From: JBCCGG01 sp039029395
Lineage (GTDB): Bacteria; Pseudomonadota; Alphaproteobacteria; Kiloniellales; JAKSDN01
DNA: 64,000 nucleotides
Assembly: GCA_039029395.1 (NCBI GenBank)
Contig: JBCCGG010000001.1
Span: 1-64,000, forward strand
Reading direction: 5' to 3'
This document shows, in pieces, positions 58,406-64,000 of this stretch; the first letter of the stretch is position 1; the number at the start of each line of letters is the position of its first letter. Below the pieces are notes generated by a model, which was not told the origin of the DNA, did no database searches, and saw nothing but the letters and a program-made list of their open reading frames with translations. Position numbers and translations under genes: made by a program.

Positions 58406-59542
58406 ATGATTATGAAGACCGAGCGAATCTCGGACAGCGAGCTTGGGCTCCTGTACCGGGACCGGGTCTTCCAGGACGTTTTGGGACCCGGAGTCTACCG
58501 GCTGTGGCGGACCGCCGTGCGGCCGGAGATGGTCAAGCTCGACCTCAGCAAGCTGCCGGTGCGTGAGCCGGCGCTGGACGCCCTGTGGCTGACCAACCCG
58601 ACGGTTGTCGCCGAGCACTTCGTGGTCGCCGACATGGCCGACGGCGAGCTCGGCCTGGTTTCGGCCGACGGCAAGCTGGTCGATATCGTGGCCCCGGGCC
58701 GGACCGCGTTCTACGCCAAGCGGCTGCGGCGGGTTACCGTCCAGGTGCTCGACGCGGCCAGCGAGATCGAGGTGCCAAAGGCCCTGGTCGCGCCGCTCGC
58801 GCGGCTCGGCGCCGAGGATCTGGTGGAGAGCGTTCAGGTGGCGTCCGACAACGTCGGTCTGCTTTACCTGGACGGCGTGCTCGAGCGTCAGCTGGCGCCC
58901 GGCCGCTACGCCTTCTTCCGGGCGACCCGGCGGGTCCAGGTCATCACCCTCGACCTGCGGCTGCAGAGCCTGGAGGTGACCGGTCAGGAGGTGCTGACCA
59001 AGGACCGGATCGCCCTGCGGGCCAATGTCACGGCGGTGTTCCGCATCGCCGAGCCTCTGAAGGCCGTGTCGCTGACGGCGAACCTGAAGGACTACCTCTA
59101 CAAGGCGCTTCAGTTCGCCGTACGGCAGGTGATCGGCACCCGGAGCCTCGAGGAGGTGCTGGGTGACAAGCAGGGCATCAACCAGGCGATCACCGATCGG
59201 CTGGTGCCCGGCTTGGCCGAAGCCGGTCTTGAGGTGCCCTCGGTCGGCGTCAAGGACATCATCCTGCCCGGCGACGTGCGGGAATTGATGAACCGGGTGA
59301 TCGAGGCCGAGAAGACCGCTCAGGCCAACGTCATCAAGCGGCGCGAGGAGACCGCGGCGACGCGCTCCCTGCTCAACACCGCGAAGCTGATGGAGGACAA
59401 CCCCATCCTGCTTCGGCTGAAGGAGCTGGAGGCGCTCGAGAAGGTCTCCGAGAAGGTCGGCAACGTGATCGTCGGCACTGGCCTCGACGGCGTGCTCGAC
59501 GATCTGGTGCGGATCAAGCCGCGGTCTAACGGCCGGGGCTAA
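58406..59542 (+). CDS. Slipin / SPFH (stomatin-band 7) domain protein
   Basis: 378 residues from the ATG at 58406 with AGAGGAGTAGG upstream; the longer frame runs into non-coding, tRNA-bearing DNA. The SPFH core starts near residue 150 (SDNVGLLYLDGVLERQLAPGRYAFF) and continues through LQSLEVTGQEVLTKDRIALRANVTAVFRI, YLYKALQFAVRQVIGTRSLEEVL and VKDIILPGDVRELMNRVIEAEKTAQANVIKRREETAATRSLLNTAK. Unlike most slipins no N-terminal membrane hairpin is seen. A related repeat of the start of the SPFH fold occurs at residues 10-60 (ELGLLYRDRVFQDVLGPGVYRLW). It is thought to scaffold membrane or large assemblies. Confidence 0.88.
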   Translation: MIMKTERISDSELGLLYRDRVFQDVLGPGVYRLWRTAVRPEMVKLDLSKLPVREPALDALWLTNPTVVAEHFVVADMADGELGLVSADGKLVDIVAPGRTAFYAKRLRRVTVQVLDAASEIEVPKALVAPLARLGAEDLVESVQVASDNVGLLYLDGVLERQLAPGRYAFFRATRRVQVITLDLRLQSLEVTGQEVLTKDRIALRANVTAVFRIAEPLKAVSLTANLKDYLYKALQFAVRQVIGTRSLEEVLGDKQGINQAITDRLVPGLAEAGLEVPSVGVKDIILPGDVRELMNRVIEAEKTAQANVIKRREETAATRSLLNTAKLMEDNPILLRLKELEALEKVSEKVGNVIVGTGLDGVLDDLVRIKPRSNGRG

Positions 59543-59546
59543 GGCA

Positions 59547-59588
59547 GGGGCCGGGATGTCCAGGAAAGGATCTCCCGGCCCCTTTCTT
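59547..59588. terminator. Intrinsic terminator, shared by slipin and the convergent MBL gene
   Basis: GGGGCCGGGA (59547-59556) pairs perfectly with TCCCGGCCCC (59573-59582), 16-base loop, then TTTCTT. It begins 4 bases after the slipin stop. On the other strand it follows the MBL gene but has no clear T-run. Confidence 0.85.
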
Positions 59589-59605
59589 GTATACGGCCCT
59601 CATTG

Positions 59606-60901
59606 TTACTCCGGCATCTTTGGCGGCGTGTAACCTTTCCATTTGCCGGCTTGGATTTCCTTCGACGGCGACTTCTGCTCCGTGCGCGGCGCGTCCACGT
59701 AGCCTTTGGTCACATCCGGCGGCAGAACGTACTCGTCTACCGACGCCATGCGCACGACGATGTCGTCCTTCGTGACGTTGATCACCATGAGGTCGCGCGC
59801 CAGGGCCAGCGGGCCGTCGTAGGTTTTGCGCACGCCGTCCATGATCGCGGCGTTGTTCTCCGGCGATTGCACCGAATGGTAACCGACGGCCAGGCGCGGC
59901 TTGACGGCGGACATCACCTTGCCGAAAGCCTGGGGCTCGGTGTGCACACGCGTCGACACATAGGTCGCCTGGCGCAGATCCCAGCCGTAGTACTCGGCCA
60001 GGGCTTCGGGCGGCAGGAAGGCTTCGTGGGAGGCCACGTCCGCGTCGGTGGCAAATTTGATGTACCACTTGTTGGGGTAGGTATCGCCGCCGAACACGTA
60101 CTTCAGCCCGTTCCATTCAAGGCTATAGCTGACCGAGCCGTCCAGGCTATGAATCGCCGGCCAAGATCGGATCGTCACACCGTTGTCCTGGTAGACGATC
60201 TCGTTCTCTTGCTTGTAATCGAATTCGTGCACGACGATCTGTGCCCCCTTGTCAGGCAAGGCGCCGCTGCGTGTGGCGAGATCCCAGGCGTAGCCCTTCC
60301 GCATACCGTCGACGAAGGCCTTTGTGCCCAGCTCCGGCGTGGAGCCGCTAGGCCCGTAGATGTGAATTGGGGTGTAGCGCCCGCTGAGCCAGCTGGCGAT
60401 GTGCAAGGCCATGAAGTCGCCTACGTGATCGACGTGGAGATGGCTGGCGAAGACCTTGTCGAGCTTGGAAAAATCCGGCCTGAGGGAGAAGAGGTTGGCG
60501 AGCATCCCGGAGCCAGCGTCGAAAATGAACTTATCTCCGTTGCCCAACTCGACCAGGTAGGAGATCGACACAGCGGCACGGGTCTGGTTCGGCATGCCCG
60601 TGCCGAGCGCCGTGATGCGCATCTCGTCGGCGCCGAGCAGCTCTGTGTTGGGGAAGTAACTGGCTGGGTACTTCCCATCGACGATGGCCGCGGGCGCGCG
60701 CCCCCGCGGCGCATTGTCCATCGCATCGGTGGCTTCTGCCACCTGAGTCGCTTGGGCTTGGGCCGTGGCAACGCTGAAGGCGTTGGCAATCTCATCGACG
60801 TAGGCGGACACCCAATCCTTTTGCCCGACCAAAGCCGCGCCGCAGGCCGCTCCGACGGCGAACAGAAGCATGCCCGAAACCAGAGGCTGAACCTTTACCA
60901 T
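59606..60901 (-). CDS. Membrane-anchored or exported MBL-fold metallohydrolase (GntH-like)
   Basis: 431 residues. An N-terminal hydrophobic segment (LVSGMLLFAVGAACGAALV) is a signal or anchor. The MBL domain (from about residue 90) reads ITALGTGMPNQTRAAVSISYLVEL, FIFDAGSGML, ASHLHVDHVGD (complete HxHxDH), YVFGGDTYPN and a later VGYHSVQSPENNA. This resembles proteins annotated as guanitoxin-biosynthesis MBL hydrolase GntH and arylsulfatase-like relatives; the name is a homology label, and no guanitoxin cluster is present. Hydrolysis of an ester or sulfate in the periplasm is likely. Confidence 0.82.
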   Translation of the reverse strand: MVKVQPLVSGMLLFAVGAACGAALVGQKDWVSAYVDEIANAFSVATAQAQATQVAEATDAMDNAPRGRAPAAIVDGKYPASYFPNTELLGADEMRITALGTGMPNQTRAAVSISYLVELGNGDKFIFDAGSGMLANLFSLRPDFSKLDKVFASHLHVDHVGDFMALHIASWLSGRYTPIHIYGPSGSTPELGTKAFVDGMRKGYAWDLATRSGALPDKGAQIVVHEFDYKQENEIVYQDNGVTIRSWPAIHSLDGSVSYSLEWNGLKYVFGGDTYPNKWYIKFATDADVASHEAFLPPEALAEYYGWDLRQATYVSTRVHTEPQAFGKVMSAVKPRLAVGYHSVQSPENNAAIMDGVRKTYDGPLALARDLMVINVTKDDIVVRMASVDEYVLPPDVTKGYVDAPRTEQKSPSKEIQAGKWKGYTPPKMPE

Positions 60902-61115
60902 GAACCTCTCCTCTCGATGGCTCGTGCGGCAGGCCCTCTTGTGCAGTTGTTGCGGGCCTCGCCGATCGACGAATTCACGTCGTTGTGGACACCCCTTGTG
61001 ACAGTTATCTTAGGCCGAAGATCGCGAATTATCTATCTACTAGAATGGGTAGGGTAATGCGGTTGAACTTGATGTAGGTCAAATTTCCCAATCAGATTGA
61101 AATAAGGCTTGGGTC

Positions 61116-62846
61116 TTGTCAGCAGCGCGAAGCGCGTACTTCGGCATCCTTTTGATAGGACTTTTCCTGTCGGCCGGCGATGCGTGGGGCGACTGGATCA
61201 ATCTGACGGGCGCAGAGAGCGCGCCTAACATCGCCGAGATCTTCGTAGGCGAGGACGGTGTGCGCGTTGGCTTGGAATTGTCCCTTGCCGAGCTCGAGCG
61301 TTTGCCTGAGGCCGACGAAGACGTGGCGCGCCTGGCCATGGAGAGCCTGACGGTGCACACCGATCAGGGCACGCAATTGCCGGTCAATCTGATGCGCGCA
61401 GAGCGCCGCCCGCGCAAGCCCCGGGCCCCGCCGCTAAAGGGCGCGATCAACCCGACGACTGGCCAACCGGTCCGGGAGCAGGCCGAGCAGAGCGACGTGC
61501 TTTTCCTCGATTTGGAATACCCATTCGCGGAACGCCCGGCCGCGCTCATTTTTTCTCCGCCGCTCGACGAGTCTGGTCGCGCCCGTCTCACGCTCGGCTT
61601 CATTGTCACGCACCGTGCGGTGCCGGTGATCGACTTCCGCTATTTGTCGGCGCCGGCGCGTTTGACGCTGGACTGGAACGACCCTTGGTACAGCGCCTTC
61701 GATCAGTCCAATTTGACGCGGCAGTTCAACGATCCCCTTATGAGCTTTCTATACCTCGAGCCGCGCGAGGTGCGCCATGAGATCCTCGTGCGCCTGCGCG
61801 ACCTGGGCCGATGGATGGATCTCGGCCTGGGTGGCGAGGCTTTGATCCCAGCCGGCGCGCAAACACAGTTTCTGGAGCGGGTCGCCGCCTTCTTCGCGGC
61901 GCGCAACCCCCTGCGGATCGAAGGTCAAGCCCGATCGCCGGAAATCGCCCGTGCCCAGTTTGTCACGCTCTCCCGATCGGGCTTACAGCTGCTCGAGGGC
62001 GATCGCACGCTCGACCCGGACACGGCAATGATCGGCGTGATCCTGCGCTACGCCGTCGAACGAATTCCTCAAGAAGTCGAGGTTGAATGGCAGCTGTTCG
62101 ACGAGCAGGCAACGCGGGTTCCGGCGACAATGATCGATCCGGCCGGGCCCTTCGTCATGGACGTGGGGCCGGGCGATCCGGTGATCCAATGGCGCAATGT
62201 CCTTCGGGACGACCCGGAGCCCGTTATCATCGCCGTCCCCCTGGGGCCCGAGCAGTTGTTTCGACTTCCCTTGATCTCCTTGGGATTTCTGGCGGTTGCG
62301 CTGGTCGCCGCCGGATTGGCATTGCGCCCGCGCGTGCTAGCCCGTCGCACATCGATCGGGATCGGCCTGGTCGGCCTGCTCTTGGCGGTCTTGGCCTTGC
62401 CCTTTGCCGGTATCCACCTGCGCTCACCCTTTGCCGGCGCGCCGGCGCCCGCGACCCTCACGCAAATCGTTGTAAACTTGCACGGCGCTTTGCGTGAGAC
62501 GGTGGATCTGCGCCGGCGCGATGCTCTCGCGGTGAGCGTTGCCCCGGAGCACTTGGAAGACTTGGAGGCCGAAGCGCAACGAGGCTTGGCGATCGAGGTT
62601 CTTGGCGGTGGGTCGGCCGCTGTCGACCGCGTCGATGGCGTCGAGATCAAAGAGGCGTCTGCCCTGCCTGGCGGCGGCTTTCGTGTCCGTGCCGCCTGGC
62701 GCGCCGATGCCAGCGCTGGCCATTGGGGCCACCGTCATAGGCGTCAAATGGTATTTGAGGCGCTCTTCGACCTCATGCCGATCGAAGGCACATGGAAGCT
62801 GACCGGGCTGACGGTGCTAAGAGCTCAGCCTGTCGATCAAGTTTAG
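61116..62846 (+). CDS. Unrecognised exported membrane protein
   Basis: 576 residues from a TTG (AAGG 10 bases upstream). A signal peptide (GILLIGLFLSAGDAWG) is followed by a long periplasmic part of about 355 residues (beta-rich; VGEDGVRVGLELSLAELERLPEADED at its start). Two hydrophobic segments follow (about 381-402 and 409-430, LFRLPLISLGFLAVALVAAGLAL and IGLVGLLLAVLALPF), then a C-terminal soluble domain of about 140 residues (LTQIVVNLHGALRETVDLRRRD...). I do not recognise it. The first region loosely recalls the periplasmic part of HupE/UreJ-like proteins. Its stop overlaps the CBS gene by 4 bases. Confidence 0.7.
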   Translation: MSAARSAYFGILLIGLFLSAGDAWGDWINLTGAESAPNIAEIFVGEDGVRVGLELSLAELERLPEADEDVARLAMESLTVHTDQGTQLPVNLMRAERRPRKPRAPPLKGAINPTTGQPVREQAEQSDVLFLDLEYPFAERPAALIFSPPLDESGRARLTLGFIVTHRAVPVIDFRYLSAPARLTLDWNDPWYSAFDQSNLTRQFNDPLMSFLYLEPREVRHEILVRLRDLGRWMDLGLGGEALIPAGAQTQFLERVAAFFAARNPLRIEGQARSPEIARAQFVTLSRSGLQLLEGDRTLDPDTAMIGVILRYAVERIPQEVEVEWQLFDEQATRVPATMIDPAGPFVMDVGPGDPVIQWRNVLRDDPEPVIIAVPLGPEQLFRLPLISLGFLAVALVAAGLALRPRVLARRTSIGIGLVGLLLAVLALPFAGIHLRSPFAGAPAPATLTQIVVNLHGALRETVDLRRRDALAVSVAPEHLEDLEAEAQRGLAIEVLGGGSAAVDRVDGVEIKEASALPGGGFRVRAAWRADASAGHWGHRHRRQMVFEALFDLMPIEGTWKLTGLTVLRAQPVDQV

Positions 62847-63286
62847 CTGCGGCCGACGATGTAGTCGCGCAGGACGTGGGTCTCGGTCTCCAGCTCGTCC
62901 AGACGATTCTTGACCACGTCGCCAATCGAGATGATGCCACTCAGCTTGCCGTCCTCGGTGACCGGCAGGTGGCGGATCCGGCGGCGAGTCATCTCGCCCA
63001 TGATCTCGGTGACATTGTCGCCTGGCGAGCAGGTCTGAACTTCGCGGGTCATGATGTCGGACACCGGCATGTCCAGCAGCCGGCCGCCATGCTCGGGCAG
63101 CCCGCGGACGATATCGCGCTCGGACACGATGCCCTCGACGCGCTCGCCGTCGCTGCTGACCACCAGGGCGCCGCAGCCTTCCAGCTTGAGCCGATGGGAA
63201 ACGGTATCGACCGTAGCATCCGGCTGCACAGTGGCGCAGCGATTCGCATTATCCCCTTTTGCGCGCAGAATATCCTGGACTTTCAT
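62843..63286 (-). CDS. Tandem CBS-domain protein
   Basis: 147 residues, two CBS motifs only. The first is ATVQPDATVDTVSHRLKLEGCGALVVSSDGERVEGIVSERDIVRGL; the second is VQTCSPGDNVTEIMGEMTRRRIRHLPVTEDGKLSGIISIGDVVK. Stand-alone CBS pairs bind adenine nucleotides (AMP, ATP, SAM) and act as energy sensors. A short helix follows (NRLDELETETHVLRDYI). Confidence 0.92.
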   Translation of the reverse strand: MKVQDILRAKGDNANRCATVQPDATVDTVSHRLKLEGCGALVVSSDGERVEGIVSERDIVRGLPEHGGRLLDMPVSDIMTREVQTCSPGDNVTEIMGEMTRRRIRHLPVTEDGKLSGIISIGDVVKNRLDELETETHVLRDYIVGRS

Positions 63287-63455
63287 TACAATTCCCTCCT
63301 AACCGGCGTGGCCCACATGAAGCACAACCTGGTCCAAAGGGGCCACAAGAGCGCTGGACCTAGTATAGGCCCAAAAAGCGCGGCAGGTTAAGCCGGTCAT
63401 TTTCCCATGCACCACCGCCGCTGGCCTTAAGATCCCTAAAGGTGTAGTCTAAGCT

Positions 63456-63540
63456 ATCAAACGGCTGGGGTGCCGGCGGGACGTGTCGGCTGAGAGCAAA
63501 CCCATCGAACCTGATCTGGGTCATGCCAGCGAAGGGAGTC
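63456..63540 (+). promoter_or_regulatory. TPP riboswitch (THI element)
   Basis: The conserved Thi-box parts occur in order: GGGGTGCC near 63467, the CTGAGA core at 63490-63495, then ACCTGATCTGGGTCATGCCAGCGAAGGGA at 63510-63538. Binding of thiamine diphosphate would mask the following GGGAG, which is also the ribosome site of the gene that starts at 63547. So thiO and any downstream thi genes are repressed when TPP is plentiful. Confidence 0.95.
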
Positions 63541-63546
63541 GCATCC

Positions 63547-64000
63547 TTGAACGCTCCAAATCCAAATGGGACCTGCAAGAACCGGCCCACCGTTGCGGTG
63601 ATCGGCGCCGGTGTCTCGGGCCTGGGGATCGCCTGGCGCCTGGCGGAGGCCGGCTGCCAGGTCGAAGTTTTCGATCGGGGACTGGCGGGTCAGGGCGCGA
63701 GCCGGGCGGCGGCCGGCATGCTCGCCGGCGGCATCGAGGCGGAACCCGGCGAAGAACCCTTATTGGCCTTGAATCGCCTGGCGGCCGAGCTGTGGCCTGG
63801 CTTCCGGGACCGGCTCGAGGCCGCGTCTGGCGGCAAGATCGACTACCGGGACGAGGGCACTTTGGTTGCCGCCTTGACCCGGGACGAAATGGCTCAGCTT
63901 CGCTTCCAGTTCGACTACCAGAGCAAGCTCGGCATCGACCTTCAATGGCTGAGCGGCGCCGAGGCGCGCCGCCGGGAACCTTATCTCAGGCCCGGCGTGG
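63547..64000 (+). CDS. thiO: Glycine oxidase ThiO (FAD-dependent), partial
   Basis: The first 151 residues are in the window; the gene runs off the right edge. The start is a TTG 8 bases after the GGGAG inside the TPP riboswitch. The FAD-binding motif VAVIGAGVSGLGIAWRLAEAGCQVEVFDRG and the DAO-family ASRAAAGMLAGGIEAEPGEEPLLAL segment identify ThiO, which oxidises glycine to iminoglycine for the thiazole ring of thiamine. Control by the riboswitch supports this over generic D-amino acid oxidases. Other thi genes are likely to follow. Confidence 0.93.
   Translation, partial: MNAPNPNGTCKNRPTVAVIGAGVSGLGIAWRLAEAGCQVEVFDRGLAGQGASRAAAGMLAGGIEAEPGEEPLLALNRLAAELWPGFRDRLEAASGGKIDYRDEGTLVAALTRDEMAQLRFQFDYQSKLGIDLQWLSGAEARRREPYLRPGV

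Noticed and set aside
1..64000. CRISPR arrays, insertion sequences, phage genes, toxin-antitoxin pairs or restriction systems
   Set aside because: No direct-repeat arrays, transposases, integrases, capsid genes or recognisable toxin/antitoxin or methylase/endonuclease pairs were seen on either strand.

Overview
The window comes from a G+C-rich alphaproteobacterial chromosome, most likely of the order Rhodospirillales in the broad sense. Evidence for this is the order CBP3-type chaperone, DUF177, rpmF, plsX, fabH, ihfA, merR, tRNA-Pro; a COQ9-family gene next to rpsU and def; a MucR/Ros regulator; an LdtR-like MarR regulator; a K+-independent membrane pyrophosphatase; and nrdR-ribD-ribE-ribH-nusB-thiL downstream of glyA. 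No phage, insertion sequence or CRISPR array was seen. Both window edges cut a gene: a Tat-type peptide/opine ABC binding protein on the left and thiO on the right.

Layout. Positions 1-13.4 kb are mixed: an ABC binding protein with a DDAH/arginine-deiminase-fold hydrolase and a divergent LysR gene, a thioredoxin-fold/Fe(II)-2OG oxygenase fusion, a candidate small RNA with a CRP-like site, a SYLF/peptidoglycan-binding protein, ispG, a LysR gene, a degenerate metallo-beta-lactamase-fold protein, aceK with an MFS transporter, and cutA. A HerA-like ATPase lies at 13.4-15 kb. From 15.0 to 24.2 kb there is a visibly more A+T-rich island of cell-surface genes: an SMR/EamA-like flippase, a methyltransferase, an unassigned polytopic membrane protein coupled to a DCC thiol oxidoreductase, an AsnB amidotransferase, a GtrB-like glycosyltransferase and a GT-C-like membrane protein. 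A PAP2 phosphatase follows.

Positions 25.3-42 kb are mainly housekeeping: tRNA-Pro, the fatty-acid/phospholipid operon, bamE, mmsB, regulators, glyA-nrdR-rib-nusB-thiL and hppA. Positions 42.2-56.5 kb hold a DUF4242 protein, a hybrid histidine kinase with its OmpR-type partner, a cytochrome c that lacks a normal start codon, rpsU, def, coq9, purEK, a CmcI-like methyltransferase, an NADPH-dependent reductase, two DUF465 proteins, ubiX and an acyl-CoA synthetase.

Positions 56.5-64 kb are accessory. A PEP-CTERM-type secreted protein sits behind a textbook sigma-54 promoter. A structured non-coding stretch follows, ending in a complete class-II tRNA cloverleaf with anticodon GAA. Then come a slipin, a membrane-anchored MBL hydrolase, an unrecognised membrane protein, a CBS pair, and a TPP riboswitch driving thiO.

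The most interesting items are the class-II GAA tRNA-like gene (58000-58082), the sigma-54/PEP-CTERM unit, the CRP-site small RNA candidate near 3.8 kb, the metal-site-stripped MBL protein (8028-8759), the polytopic-protein/DCC pair in the glycan island, and the Cys-less thioredoxin-fold/2OG-oxygenase fusion. All functional statements are by reading; no database search was run.
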